A DNA stretch of 64,000 nt from assembly GCA_030704615.1 (NCBI GenBank), contig CM060731.1:35402001-35466000 (forward strand), given 5' to 3'. A program made the translations under genes and the position numbers. The notes beneath the pieces are model-generated. The model searched no databases. It was not told the origin of the DNA and worked only from the letters and a program-made list of their open reading frames with translations. This document shows positions 22,080-33,383 of the stretch, piece by piece. The first letter of the stretch is position 1. Every line of letters starts with the position of its first letter. This stretch comes from Takakia lepidozioides. Lineage: Eukaryota; Streptophyta; Takakiopsida; Takakiales; Takakiaceae.

Positions 22080-22760
22080 AACTTCCCGATTTCTCATCCA
22101 GGGTGGATGAAAAATCACATTTTATCAAGAGAAGTACTTTGTCAATGGATGACATCTAATAAAAATGTATCTTTTAGGGTTATGGTATAGGCTTAGGTTT
22201 AATAACTGCCATCATTTATGATGGTAGTTTTATTATCTCTTGGATTTTAAAATAGGTAACCATTATTCATGTAGTTCATCCAGTTTAGATGAAAGAAATA
22301 GATGGTAAACCAAGCTTTCTGTACATTAAGTTTCATCATCCTATAATAATATCATCCATATTTGGATGAAAAAGGTTGGGATGAAAAACTAAATAACCTC
22401 AAAAGGTGAAGGCCAGATGAAATCCAAAGAGTTAGAGAGAGAGAGAGAGAGAGAGAAGATGGCCGCCGGGCTGGGCCAGCAAAAACTTGACCTTGCGGCG
22501 GCTACTGCCCACTTTCTAGGGGGGTGGGGTGAGGGGTCACATATAAGTATTGCGACCCGGCTTGGTCCATTTTCAGTTTCAATCGATACGGGTACATATT
22601 AAGATCTACACGAATACAATGCATGTATCAGGAGTTGAAATGTAATTACGTGGATAAAGTACTTGATGCCACTGCATTAATGCGGCTAAACTCGTTTGGC
22701 CGTGTGACATGTTCTGCCAAAATTCATGGGTACCCATGAAATGGATGGGATTAACTGAGG
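22080..22760. other. AT-rich stretch with TCATCC/GGATGA inverted words and a (GA)n tract
   Basis: 22089-22392 begins TTTCTCATCC and ends GGATGAAAAA with many GGATGA/TCATCC words inside, suggestive of a small decayed inverted-repeat element. A (GA)n microsatellite lies at 22434-22457. No gene is seen. Confidence 0.35.
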
Positions 22761-22769
22761 AACTTATGG

Positions 22770-23110
22770 GTCCAATATTTTTTTCTTTTTCTTAATAATA
22801 CTAGGGTAGCCTGTGCCGTTGGCCCAAGTGTCAAGAGTCATTCAATAACCTATAATAAAATTAAACCAGAGCATCCCCCTGTTATATATAGAGCAATCTT
22901 CTATGTATGCAAGTGCGTCTTCTATGTCGAGGCCCAAGTGCCACCTCTAGGGTAACCTCTGTGGTTGGCCCAAAGGTCCAATGTCATCTAAGTCCAAATG
23001 CATTTTTTTTCACAGAGCCTACGGCCAGATTTGAACCGGAGACTTTTCCCTTGATATCTCTCCTCTCGCGGCTCCAACCATTGTCCGAGGAATTCCCACT
23101 TTGCTATTTT
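22770..23110 (-). mobile_element. SINE-like element with tRNA-like head and A-rich tail
   Basis: On the minus strand, ATGGTTGGAGC (A-box-like) at about 23080 is followed by CCGGTTCAAATC (B-box-like) near 23037. The body contains two copies of a roughly 43-bp CTAGGGTAACC...GGCCCAA segment (22802 and 22936 in plus coordinates). It ends in an A-rich tail (AAGAAAAAGAAAAAAATATT). No coding capacity. Confidence 0.5.
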
Positions 23111-23454
23111 TCGGGAATTTCCAGCTACCCAAAGTACTTGAAATTCCACATCCTCCACACCGTAGGTCCAAAAATCATGAGACCAAGCCCGTGTACCCCT
23201 CCTCATCGAGGGCTTTCCGATGGTACCAAGCACCAGGGCTGGGGCCTCACGTTTGGGGACATCTCAAATCTACAAAACAAAACAAAGGTCTCGCCTTCAT
23301 ATATTGATTCACATGTGAAATGTGAAAATGATTAGTTGAAATATAGCCCTGAATACTTGAAGGAAGTTCAACAGGTGGGTTATTCACCTTCTGGATAAGT
23401 ATCAAATTCAAAATATGCTACCAATACCCCCTAACATAAAGTGGAAAACGTTAT

Positions 23455-23715
23455 TAGTTAGTTATTACCCTTTTTTTCTCTTAAGGGAAACTTGAACACC
23501 TGGGAACGACAGCTCACAAATCAGGCCCCTTGATAGAGAGAGGAGAAAATAACCTCTTTCACTGTAACCTCAACGTGAAGGCTTTCGCATTAGACACCCC
23601 CAAGGGAAAGGGGAGAAGAACATACCATACCTATTAAGGTAACAGGATTTGACCCCAGAATCATCTGAGTGGCACTCAATGCACTATCCAACTGAGCTAT
23701 CGACTGTTGGTGTTG
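23455..23715 (-). mobile_element. SINE-like element with tRNA-like head (Gly-GCC-like anticodon loop)
   Basis: The minus strand reads TAGCTCAGTTGGATAGTGC near 23707 (A box), an anticodon-like loop GTGCCAC, and GGGGTCAAATCCTG (B-box-like) near 23650. The acceptor and T stems do not pair, so this is tRNA-derived rather than a tRNA gene. The 3' part carries a CAAGGGGCCTGATTTGTGAG block, then CTGTCGTTCCCAGG, then an A-rich tail. The block recurs at 52063-52099. Confidence 0.55.
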
Positions 23716-24389
23716 CCCAATTAATTACACTGAACCCAAACCAAACTGACCCCATTATTTTTTCTTCTTTTAAACCCTTTTAGACTCTAGAGGGAAAAAA
23801 ATATCCCTTTCTAAGATAAGGACCTCGGTCTTCTTATGGAGTTAAATTCAAGAAATATCTTCGGTAACAGATCTCGGTGCGACATGCCTTATGGCAGCCT
23901 AAAGGCAACCAAGGGTTTTAATTTTTTTCCCTTCAATAATTCCCCAATAAAGTTTCCATCCAGGGCCACTGTCCCCTGTTCCCTATATATATATATATAC
24001 CTTATTAAAAATATTAAATATTATTTGGTATTGTGTTCAATGCATTTCATATAATCAAATAATACTCTTCAATTGTGATTGCAATCCGCAGGATGACATG
24101 AGACAGGAAGGAGTTGGTCAGGCTGTGGAACATGTGGGACCAAAATCCAAGGAACCAGAAAAAAATAAAGTCAAACAGGCAAGGACCATGATCAATCAAT
24201 GAGGGGCACATTAATACACTCCAGCCGTCCAGGTATTGACGTATTGACCTAGTAACGTGGAGGATGTTTGTCAGCATTGAAACAATGACACTGCATTTAC
24301 TATCTATCTCATCATGCATGTTTGCCATCCGTCTTAATTAGAAAGCGCATATCCAAGAGTTGTTGGGAATGCATGAAGAGACCAAGTGA

Positions 24390-25101
24390 GGGCCGCTTTA
24401 CACTAAGTAGGATTGACTAGAAGGCATTTTGAATTGACACTTTGGCATCTTAACTGGGAACTCGATTTGCTTCAAGTGATATGTCAGTTGAATCTCACTG
24501 TAAAGTGCCCAAGTGACACTTTGGTCTAAGTCTCTTGACAGAAGTGAGAGTGCGAGAGAGAGAGTGAGAGAGAGAGAGCCTTCTCATCAACCAACGGAAC
24601 CGGCAGCTAGTTACATGCTAGCCGACTGATTCGGAGGATTTCCGAGTGAAAATTGTATCGGAAATTTACCCAGTATGTTGACGTAGGAAATTGACTATTG
24701 CAGTTACCATTAAGGGGAAGCAACCAACTCCCTAACCCACTTAGCCGGTTGGTTCTCAAAATGAGGGGCCATTGGCTGGTTCAACTGAAATTATTTCCCG
24801 GACGCTTCTCATACAACAAGCGTTCATTATTGGCAATTTTCCTCAACATTCTCATTGGCTTGAAGTGGATAAAAATAAGATAAAATGAATCGGAATGAGG
24901 GTGACACTTTTATCAGGTGGAGGCTACTTGAGAAGTGTCACGTCAAACGCATGTGGCGTGTCACCTGTGACACTCGACGTTTTTAATCCACTACTCTTTC
25001 GCCACAACTTCAATTCTTCAAAGTGTGTCGCAAAGTAAAGTGCCCAAGTGACACTCAACGTTTTCAACGTCAATTTCTAAAAGTGTCACGTCAACTGGCC
25101 C
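24390..25101. mobile_element. candidate inverted-repeat transposon remnant with AGTGA flanks
   Basis: The ends are GGGCCGCTTTACACT and, reversed, GGGCCAGTTGACGTG; both are flanked by AGTGA (24385-24389 and 25103-25107), a possible 5-bp target duplication. The interior is rich in AAGTGTCAC/GTGACACTT words and has no open frame. A (GA)n tract lies near 24555. Confidence 0.35.
24686..24805 (+). repeat. dispersed repeat, copy 1
   Basis: About 120 bp, from GGAAATTGACTATTGCAG to CCCGGACGC, resembles 26176-26297 in the same orientation (shared CCCACTTAGCCGG and ATGAGGG blocks). The two lie 1.5 kb apart. Confidence 0.6.
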
Positions 25102-25107
25102 TAGTGA

Positions 25108-26175
25108 AAAGTCGGTATTTTTTTATTATTTTTTTCATCTGTATTAGTTTGGAGAGAGGTCACATCCAATAATCATGATTACAAATTCGATGGCAAAAGG
25201 TAGAACAAACGGATAAAATTACACAATGTTAACTAGTGGAATGACGCATACCATTGTATTGTCCTTGTGCAGTTCATTTAGAAAATCCCCCATCTCAATG
25301 TTTACTAGTGGAGCTCCAAATTAGTAGGCACAACGTACTCATTACCGATCAGCCGTACTAATTTTCCAAGGAATTGCACAGTAGTGTTGTTTTTTGACAG
25401 GTAGCCCCACCTTTTTTATGACATGTTAACTTTTTTTTTACTTTCATTGGGACAGCCAACTTTGAAAAAATGTCTTTCAAATGACATGTTGACAAATTTT
25501 TGACCTTTCACACAACCATGTCATATGAAATTAAAAATTAAAAATGAAAAGAAGTGTGAACTTCTTACAATTAGTCCAAAGTAAAGAACCCTTTTGTTTC
25601 TCATGTTGCGCCATGCTTTAAAGACCGCCCTCCAATCCATATTCTCCATCTCAATCCCGCATAATGACATTCGCATCAAAGCATCCAACGTATCCAACCT
25701 CAAGCGAGCTCGCAAATGGCTTTGTTGTTAGGAAGGATTTTTGCCTTTCCATATCATTACATACAGGAAATATGCCTTAGTTGGCAAGCCTGGACGGATT
25801 CTGGCCGTTCTTATTAAAACAAAACGGAAAATGGCCGTTGAAGTTCGTCACGTGGCGGAAATTAAGCGTGCCAGGCCAAATTATATTTGACAGAGGGCGT
25901 TCGAGTGGAAAAATATCGAACTCAAGAGATTGGGGGCAAACCCTAATCGGGACTCGGACCTCTCTTACCCCGCAGCCCCACGCCTGCTTGCTCTCACTGC
26001 TTGCTACCACAAGCTTTTGTGCCTACACCCCACACTCACCTTGTGTTGTATTTGTCTGAAACCGATTTTATTTTTTATTTGTAGGAAATGAACCGGTTGA
26101 TAAATATAATGGCTGAATTAACAGCTGAAGGCAAAAAAATCATTAGGAATATTACCGGTTGTAAAACATTTATTT
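25108..26175. other. intergenic, AT-rich, no gene seen
   Basis: Homopolymer tracts and AT-rich sequence without supported coding regions. The open frames at 25777-26059 on both strands overlap each other and have no recognisable domain. Confidence 0.5.
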
Positions 26176-26297
26176 AGGAAATTGACCGAATGTAATTATC
26201 ACTAACGGGATGCAACCGACTCCCCAACCCACTTAGCCGGCCGGTGCTCCGAATGAGGGCCCACTAACTGGTTCATCTCAAATTAGTTCTCGTACGC
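26176..26297 (+). repeat. dispersed repeat, copy 2
   Basis: Counterpart of 24686-24805, diverged by roughly a quarter of positions by eye. Confidence 0.6.
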
Positions 26298-26966
26298 AGG
26301 CTTGGTTACCACTATTTTCAAGAGCACTCTACCAGCGTCCCCCTATTGAAATCAAGGGAGAGTTTGCTTACCACTAGCAAGCATTGTAAGTCATTAAAAT
26401 CTCATAGTGGCGGGAGAGTTTGCTTGAGCCTTGGAGCACATCCAAGAAAGAGGGACATGTTTTACGGTTTGAAAGTAAGGGTAGTTGGTAGTGACTCAAC
26501 AGGCTCCAGCTAGACTTACTAATAAGATTACTAATAAATAATCGTTACCAATAATTTGTACATTTCTTTTGTAATTTTTATCTTTCTTTTGATAGGCTTT
26601 TTTTTTTTTTTTTCCTTTCACCGTGACATGCATTTTTCACAAATGATGGAAGTCATAGTTCTCAGTCCAACTCTATCCACCACCATGTATGTTCAGCATG
26701 CACATGAGGGACACAGACAAACAGAGCTCAAGAGTGTTTGCAACCACCTACTATCATGTTATACAAGGGAGTATATTGTGTGATGTTGCGGGGGACTCTG
26801 ATGTATTCATATCACTCGTCAAAACCGAGTAAAACATCGGCCCTAAATTTTTATGTTGAATTCTGCAAGTTAGCTAGTTGAGTGAACCTCTGATAGTTTG
26901 GAGTGACTTTGATACTGCCAATGTGACAACATGGAAGTATCAACAGGTAACAGAGACGAGGAGAGG

Positions 26967-27145
26967 CTGTGGAATAAATACTTTTCTGACCCTAGTCAAT
27001 GGTGGGACAATGGAGGCAAAAGGTGAATGCCTTTTAATTTAAAGAGAGTAGAAGATGCAATTGAGGATAGGAACTAAAGTGAGTAAGTTGAGTTGGGTGT
27101 TTCCTAGAACAAATCTAGGCTGTCATTGTCAGCTGATAGCAGCAA
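26967..27145 (+). pseudogene. OSB-type PDF motif remnant, left of the chromovirus
   Basis: 26967-27023 reads LWNKYFSDPSQWWDNGGKR and is followed at once by a TGA. The W..(F/Y)F.DP.QWWDN pattern is the front half of the 'PDF' motif of plant organellar single-stranded DNA-binding (OSB) proteins. No intact start is visible upstream. The chromovirus inserted 122 bp downstream, and a second PDF-like stretch lies just beyond its right end, so this is read as the left part of one broken gene. Confidence 0.55.
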
Positions 27146-27874
27146 TGTCGCGGCCTTTGCCTTGAGGGCAGGGGGTCGGGACACATGAGGGGTTGCCCCT
27201 GTGGTGGGGGCAGTGACAGCGATAGGTATGGGGGGGTTGAAGCACCCTTGAGTGCCCGAGGCACTCAAGGAGGCGGAGGCGCTCATTAGGTGGAGCCCCG
27301 CACACCGGGTTGCGGTGGGGGTGGCTCCACAAGGGGTGGTGGTAGCTTAGCGGGACTTAGTGGGGGTGGCATAGGACTCACCATGGGGGCGGAGACCTCG
27401 TGGTGGGAGTCGTGGGGAGTCTTGGGACTCATCACGGTCCATAAGGGGCCGTGGTGAGTGGGCCAAGACTCACCGCGACTCATCACCGGGAGTCGAGGGT
27501 TTTCGTGGTGGTTCGCCATAAAATGGCATGGCTGGTTGTGAAACCCCCGCGGACAGCTACAGAAGTATATATAAGGGGAGTAGTGACCCCGAGAACGGTG
27601 CAAGCCCGTTGGTGACCAAAAACTAGTGAGTAAGCGAGCGAGCCCGAAAGCGACCAAAGAGTGGGGAGCTATTCCGGACTGCCATCTACCAAAGGGAATT
27701 CCACTAGGCCCAAATAGGTGGAGGGTTTAGTGGGGGAGCGAAGGGGGACCGTTATGTCCCGGTGAGCAGCCGAAGCTCCAAGTTGGCCCGGCGGCCAGGT
27801 TGGGAGTCAGGCGCGCGCATCAAAGTGAGTAACTATGACTTGAAGGGGAGCTTACCGAAGTGAGGTGCGCGACA
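27146..27874 (+). repeat. left LTR
   Basis: 729 bp, TG...CA ended. A TATATATAA box sits at about 27566-27573 and is the probable promoter of the element. A 123-residue antisense open frame inside is shared with the other LTR and is not taken as a gene. Confidence 0.95.
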
Positions 27875-27876
27875 CT

Positions 27877-27890
27877 TGGTATCAGAGCTT
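27877..27890 (+). other. primer binding site, initiator Met tRNA
   Basis: TGGTATCAGAGC follows the left LTR by two bases and is complementary to the 3' end of plant tRNA-iMet, the usual Ty3/gypsy primer. Confidence 0.9.
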
Positions 27891-27929
27891 AGAGTTCAGT
27901 ACGCGATCGTCCTTGGGATTGGCCTCATC

Positions 27930-29165
27930 ATGGGGTCGGGCAAGCCGAAGCGAAAGCGGAACGGCCCAAAAGATGATCTCGGTGAGCCCGATGTGGGCGA
28001 CGTGTCACCGAGGCGGCCGTTTGAGGGAGCGATGCACGTTTCCGAAAACGAGGCCGCTCAAGAGCGGGAGGAATCCGAGGAGTCGGAGCCCGAGGAATCC
28101 GTGAGAGCTCCGACCGGCCAACAGATGCCTCCCATGTCGACAGCCTTTTGGGAAGGGTTGTTGGCGCAATTTGGCGGGACGCTGAAAGACGTGTTGAGGG
28201 CGGCTAATGCCACTTCCACTAAGGCAAAGTTTAAGGTGAAGCCTAAGGAACCCGGCACCTTCGAGGGCGTCCGAAATCGGAAGGCATTCAACACCTGGCT
28301 CTTGGAGCTAGAGCAGTACTTCCGGGCGGCCAAGTTGAGTGACGAGGATCGGGTGGAAGTGGCTCCCACCTATTTGAGGGGCTATGCTCAACAATGGTGG
28401 CAGAAACGCCTTCACGACCGAGGTCCAAGTCCGGAAACCTTGAACTGGAGTGGGTTCAAGGAACTAATGAAGAGACAGTTTGTGCCCCTCAATGCGTCCT
28501 GGCTTGCCCGGGACAAGATGAGGAATTTGAAGCAAACAGACGACATTCGGGGATATGTCCAGGCCTTCAATGTGCTTTTGCTCGAAGTCGCGGACATGGC
28601 AGAACCGGAAATGGTCTTCAACTTTGTGGCGGAACTGGCCCCATGGGCCAGGCGGAAGTTGGAGGAGAAGCCACCTAAGACTTTGAACGAGGCAATTGAG
28701 AGGGCTGAATGTTTCTCAGATGTCCCTAGGGGTGAAAGACAAGGCCGTACGGAGCTGAACCACAAGAAGACCCGGCGGGAAGGTGACTCCTTCCGACCGG
28801 AAACGAAGTGGGATAGGCCACGCGGCGACAATGGCACGTGGAAATCGAAGGGAGGGCCTTCACACGTCAAGGCGGCACCCGGTGCTTCGAAAGGAAAAGC
28901 GGGTGGAGCGGCTTATGGCGGACAGAAGGCGACCTTTGATGATGTGTGTTTTAATTGCGGAGAGCCCGGGCACATGGCCAAGAAGTGCATGAAGCCCCGA
29001 CAATTGAACATGACTCGGGCAACCACGGAGCTGTCGGAAGATACCATCAGTCGCCTGGTGGAAGCGGTGGTCGCCAGGACTTGCAAGGTAGGCAAATATT
29101 CTTGTGAGTTGTATCAGGAAACTGGCGCATTGCGTAAAGGGAGTCACTTATTGTTCGTGGAATAA
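27930..29165 (+). CDS. gag: gag polyprotein of the chromovirus
   Basis: The ATG at 27930 (MGSGKPKRKRNG) gives 411 residues. An acidic Glu/Ser-rich N terminus precedes a retrotransposon gag core (FNTWLLELEQYFRAAKL to about KTLNEAIERAE, residues roughly 130-270) that packs the particle. A nucleic-acid-binding zinc knuckle CFNCGEPGHMAKKC lies at about 28945-28988. The open frame could extend upstream to 27876, but that part overlaps the primer site. The end overlaps the protease frame, which lies in another phase. Confidence 0.9.
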   Translation: MGSGKPKRKRNGPKDDLGEPDVGDVSPRRPFEGAMHVSENEAAQEREESEESEPEESVRAPTGQQMPPMSTAFWEGLLAQFGGTLKDVLRAANATSTKAKFKVKPKEPGTFEGVRNRKAFNTWLLELEQYFRAAKLSDEDRVEVAPTYLRGYAQQWWQKRLHDRGPSPETLNWSGFKELMKRQFVPLNASWLARDKMRNLKQTDDIRGYVQAFNVLLLEVADMAEPEMVFNFVAELAPWARRKLEEKPPKTLNEAIERAECFSDVPRGERQGRTELNHKKTRREGDSFRPETKWDRPRGDNGTWKSKGGPSHVKAAPGASKGKAGGAAYGGQKATFDDVCFNCGEPGHMAKKCMKPRQLNMTRATTELSEDTISRLVEAVVARTCKVGKYSCELYQETGALRKGSHLLFVE

Positions 29166-29683
29166 TATCCGGAACTAACGTGTCATTGTTGGTGGACACA
29201 GGAGCGTCGCACTCCTTCATGACACCGGCAACGGCACAAAAGCAGGGACTTCCGACAACTGATGTAGGGGCCTCTATTGAGGTGCGTTCTGCTAAAGGAG
29301 AACCGCAATTGGCGACGAGGTTGGCGTTCGATGTTCCTCTTCAACTGGGGAGTTGGGAGAGACGTGAGAACTTCACCGTCTGCGAGATCGATGGAGTGGA
29401 TCTCATTTTGGGGATGACCTTTTCGAGCAGATCTGGAGCGGTCATAGATGGCCGCAAGAGGGTAGTCACGCTGCCATGTTGGAATGGTGGCGAGGTCTTA
29501 CGAGTTTCGAAAACGCCCAAACTCGTGGGAGGGCGAATAAACCTTCTGTCAGCAAGGGAGTGGGCCGTGAAAGAGGCACACGAGCCCCAGTTTTTGCTCT
29601 ACATTAGAGAAGTGAAGGGAGAAGACGATGGAGAGCCGAGCCCAGATTGGATCAAGGGGATTTGGAGAAATACCATGATGTGA
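29138..29683 (+). CDS. retroviral-type aspartic protease region
   Basis: In frame 2 of this strand the translation contains [12 protein letters not shown], the catalytic DTGA motif of retropepsins, and LILGMTF near the C-terminal flap/ILG region. No ATG opens it: it follows a stop at 29135-29137 in its own frame and overlaps the end of gag. This means either ribosomal frameshifting or an indel. It ends at 29683 within a region that continues into reverse transcriptase in yet another frame. Confidence 0.8.
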   Translation, partial: RESLIVRGIISGTNVSLLVDTGASHSFMTPATAQKQGLPTTDVGASIEVRSAKGEPQLATRLAFDVPLQLGSWERRENFTVCEIDGVDLILGMTFSSRSGAVIDGRKRVVTLPCWNGGEVLRVSKTPKLVGGRINLLSAREWAVKEAHEPQFLLYIREVKGEDDGEPSPDWIKGIWRNTMM

Positions 29684-30468
29684 TGCCGGAGGATTTGCCA
29701 AGCGGCTTGCCACCGCGAAGAGGAGTTGACCACAAGATTGAGGTGATACCGGGATTGGAACCGCCTGCCAAGGCGCCCTACCGGTTGAGCCACAGGGAGT
29801 TGGTCGAGCTGAAGACTCAGCTCAAGGATCTAATGTCAAAGGGGTATATCCGGCCGAGTAAGTCACCTTACGGAGCCCCGGTGCTATTTGCAGACAAGAA
29901 GGATGGGACGCTGCGGATGTGTGTCGATTACAGGGCTCTGAATAAAGTGACTATCAAAAACCGGTATCCTTTGCCAAGGATCGACGACCTTTTCGATCGG
30001 TTGGCAGGAGCGAAGTATTTCAGCCGGATCGACTTGCGCTCCGGCTATCATCAAATTCGGGTGGCGGAAAGAGATGAGGAGAAGACCGTGTGCAGGACAA
30101 GGTATGGTTCATATGAGTTCATGGTGATGCCTTTTGGGCTCACCAATGCACCAGCGACATTTAGCACGTTGATGAACAGCCTTTTCCAGGAGTGGTTGGA
30201 TGACTTTGTGATCGTGTACATCGACGACATCTTGGTGTACTCGAAAACAAAGGAAGAGCACCTGGAGCACCTGAAAAGGGTGTTCCAAAAATTGCGAGAA
30301 GGGAAGCTGTATGCCAAAGCTTCAAAGTGCGAATTCGGGGTCACAAAAGTGGAGTTCCTGGGGCATGTGATTACACAGGATGTGATCAAAATGGATGACA
30401 GAAAGGTGAGGGCGATCTTGGACTGGGAGCCTCCGACTTCGGTCCCGGGAGTGCGATCCTTCCTATGA
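29647..30468 (+). pseudogene. reverse transcriptase domain (truncated by TGA)
   Basis: Contains the Ty3-type fingers and palm: [57 protein letters not shown] and the active-site YIDD (near 30217). The frame is stopped by TGA at 30466-30468 just before the connection to RNase H, which continues in the same frame. Confidence 0.9.
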
Positions 30469-31116
30469 CTCGCCTCCTATTACCGGAAGTATGTGAGAAA
30501 TTTCGCCAAAATCGCGGGGCCACTGTCAGACCTTCTGTGTAAATCTAAAGTCTGGGCATGGAACACCTTTTGTGGCCAAGCTTTTGCTGAATTGAAGCAG
30601 CGGATGGCGGAAGCTCCAGTCTTGAAAATCCTGGAGTTCGATCGTCCATTCGAGATACATACAGATGCGTCGGACTTGATTGGGGGTGTACTGATGCAAG
30701 ATGGACGTCTAGTGGCTTACGAAAGTAAGAAACTGAATGAAGTGGAGCGACGGTGGCCAATGCACGAGAAAGAGATGAAGGCGGTGGTGCACTGTCTTGA
30801 GCTTTGGCGCCACTATGTTGGTTCCAACCCAGTGAAGGTATTCACAGACAATGTCACGGTGAAGTATTTTGCCACGCAGCCCAAGTTGTCCCCAAAACAA
30901 CTTAGGTGGCAAGATACTTTGGCGGTGTTCGACGTGGATATCCAGTACAAACCGGGGCGAGACAACGTGGTGGCCGATGCTTTAAGTAGAAAGCAACAGC
31001 TCTTGTTGGTGTACAAGGGCGAGACGACGCTCCAAAGGAAGATCCGGAAGGCTTGCCGGAAGGATGAGCTGGCGAAGTCCGTGATGCAGGACTTGAGGAT
31101 GGGGGTTAAATCGTAG
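30469..31116 (+). pseudogene. connection and RNase H domain
   Basis: The frame continues with YYRKYVRNFAKIAGPLSDL and an RNase H domain (EIHTDASDLIGGVLMQDG, ELWRHYVGS, FTDNVTVKYF, PGRDNVVADALSRK), with the expected acidic residues visible. It ends at the TAG 31114-31116. Confidence 0.9.
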
Positions 31117-32251
31117 TTCCACTTGCAAAATGGACTGCTCCGGTATAAGCAAAAGCATCTCTACGTGCCGAAGGGAGGGATCAAAGATAGCCTCTTGAGA
31201 TAATGCCATGATAGCCCGCTTGCGGACCACGGCGGAGCCAAGCGCACTGCGGCACTCTTGAAGAAAGAGTATTTCTGGCCCAAACTGAGGGAGGAGGCAG
31301 AGGAGTATGTCAAGACATGCACCACATGCCAACAAAACCGGAGCGAGTACAAAAAGCAAGCGGGGCTGTTACAACCCTTGCCGATTCCAGAGGGGACTTG
31401 GGAAAGCGTCTCGATGGATTTCATGACTGCTATGCCGCTGTCAAAAGGATTCGATGCAATCATGGTGGTGGTGGATAGGTTCAGTAAAATGGGTCATTTC
31501 ATCCCCACCAAAGAGACGGCAACGGCGCAGGAGACAGGGCGACTTTACTTCGCCCACGTCTTAAAGCATCATGGAGTCCCGAAGGATATTGTCTCGGACC
31601 GCGATCCAAAGTTTACGAGTAAATTTTGGAGGGCACTTTGGAAGAAGATGGGACGAGGCTGAAGATGAGCACCGCCTTCCGACCTACGACCGACGGCCAA
31701 ACAGAAAGAGTGAATTCCGTAGTGAAGCAGATCTTGCGGAATTACGTGTCGGCAGACCAAACAGACTGGGTGGAACACTTAGACGCGGCAGAGTTCTGTT
31801 ATAATAACACAGAACACTCCGCAACGGGAGTTTCCCCTTTCGTATTGGTCTATGGAAAAGCACCTCTGGTGCCGACAAGTTGGGCCGCCCAGGACGTTGA
31901 GGAACCGGCAGTAGCGGCGGTACTGGAAGAACGCGAGCGTTTGTTGAAGCTCGCAAAGTACAACATTGCCAAAGCTAGGAAACGGTATGAAAGGCAGGCG
32001 AATCGGAAGCGGAGGGAATTGAAGTTTGAGGAAGGCACAGAGGTCTGGTTGAACATCAAGAATTTCCAACTACCTCCGGAAGTGAGTCCGAAGTTCGTAC
32101 CTCCGTATGCGGGACCCTTTCGCATTCGGAAGGTTATGAATGAGGATGTGTATGAATTGGAGCTGCCGGCAAACATCAAGGTGCACCCAGTATTCCATGT
32201 CTCCTTTTTAAGCCTTACTTCAAAGATGAAGCGCGTCCGAATCGGCATCAA
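31117..32251 (+). pseudogene. integrase (zinc, catalytic core, C-terminal part), frameshifted
   Basis: A TAA at 31201-31203 breaks the frame before the H-H-C-C zinc module (His pair near 31207, CTTCQ near 31325). The core follows (VVVDRFSKMGHFIP, IVSDRDPKFTSKFW) and the frame is lost near 31650; the rest of the core (TDGQTERVN) and a GPF-type C-terminal module (YAGPFRIRKV, HPVFHVSF) continue in another frame to about 32200. Confidence 0.9.
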
Positions 32252-32479
32252 GTGTTGCGTCCGCCACCTATGCTGTTGGATCATGAAAATGAACCTGAGT
32301 ACGAGGTGGAGGCAATACTTAAGTCGAGAAGGTTCAAGAACCAAGAAACGGAGTATCTCGTCAAATGGAAGGGCTATCATCATGTGGAGGCATCTTGGGT
32401 GCGTGCCTCAGAAATGGGAAACGCATCTGAGGCGGTTGCAGCTTTCGAAGGGCGACCTCAAAAGCGGAAGAAGCGTTGA
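32252..32479 (+). pseudogene. chromodomain at the integrase C terminus
   Basis: EYEVEAILKSRRFK...EYLVKWKGYHHVEASWV is a clear chromodomain (aromatic cage Y, W, and W positions present), the feature that directs chromoviral integration to particular chromatin. It lies in a third frame relative to the integrase core, so it is not continuous with it in this copy. It ends KRKKR and stop. Confidence 0.9.
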
Positions 32480-33383
32480 TGGGGACATCAACCTTGGAGC
32501 GTGGGGGGGGGGAATGCATGCTTAGCCCGGTTTAGCTAGCTTAGGAATCCGATTGCAAAAACTTGTATTGTACAAAACGTGCTATAAATGAAATGGATTC
32601 CAAATGTTGTGCGTCCTATTTTGTTTGGAATGGTGATGCATGGTATGGTTGGCTAGTGTGTAGAATGCATGCTAGCTTATAAAAGTGGGAGAGGTAAATT
32701 GGGTTAATCATGTGTTTGCGTAGTGCCGAAATCGGGTGACCCCTATCCAAGGGGCAAGGAAACTTGCGCCTTCTTTGGGAGTTCACGAGCTAGTGCGCAC
32801 ATGGCGCGTGCGCGTACTATAACTGTGCTACCGAGGGGGTTGCCTTGTAGTGCGGGCTAACGCGGAAGCTACGTGCTTCCGTTCACGTACTATAATCGTG
32901 TAGCCTCGGGACGAAGTCGTAGTGCGGCTTCGGCGTGTTCCCGTACCTCAGGCCAGCATTCCAAGGCGGACCCAATTGTAGTGATTGGGGCGCACGGTTG
33001 GTTCAAGGTTATCTGCCTAGTCAAAGAGGGTTCTAGAGAACCCTTGCTCAAGGTGATGCCAAAAGCGGCATCATGAGCGGTCGCAAACAATGTTGTTGCA
33101 GTAAGGCGATTCGATCCTCGGGGAGGATCGTTCCTTGGCCTTGAAGTAGGCCAAGAAGAGTGCACTGGGAGGAGCTTGAGAGGCTCCACCCTTGGCCGGG
33201 ACTTGGAGGAAGTCGGCCGAACTAGCTAGTGGAGAGTAGAGTCAAGTGTGGGGTTTGGTTCTTTGCCATGGGACGCCATGGACGGAAACAAACTCCTTGA
33301 TGTGGGACGCCACAACTTGGATGTTCGTTTCTACAAAATGGACAAGTCGATGAGGACATCGACTCCCTGTTGGTAGGGGTGTG
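32480..33383 (+). other. 3' non-coding region of the chromovirus
   Basis: About 900 bp lie between the chromodomain stop and the right LTR, unusually long. A G-rich run (GTGGGGGGGGGGAATG) at about 32499 resembles a polypurine tract but is 880 bp from the LTR; directly before the LTR only GGTAGGGGTG is present. CGTACTATAA recurs at about 32812 and 32886 within an imperfect 74-bp repeat. Confidence 0.6.

Noticed and set aside
23640..23712. tRNA-Gly(GCC) gene on the minus strand
   Set aside because: A- and B-box-like motifs are present but acceptor and T stems do not pair; better read as a SINE head.
27286..27657. 123-codon antisense open frame, repeated at 33524-33895
   Set aside because: It lies wholly in the LTRs and is conserved only because the LTRs are nearly identical.
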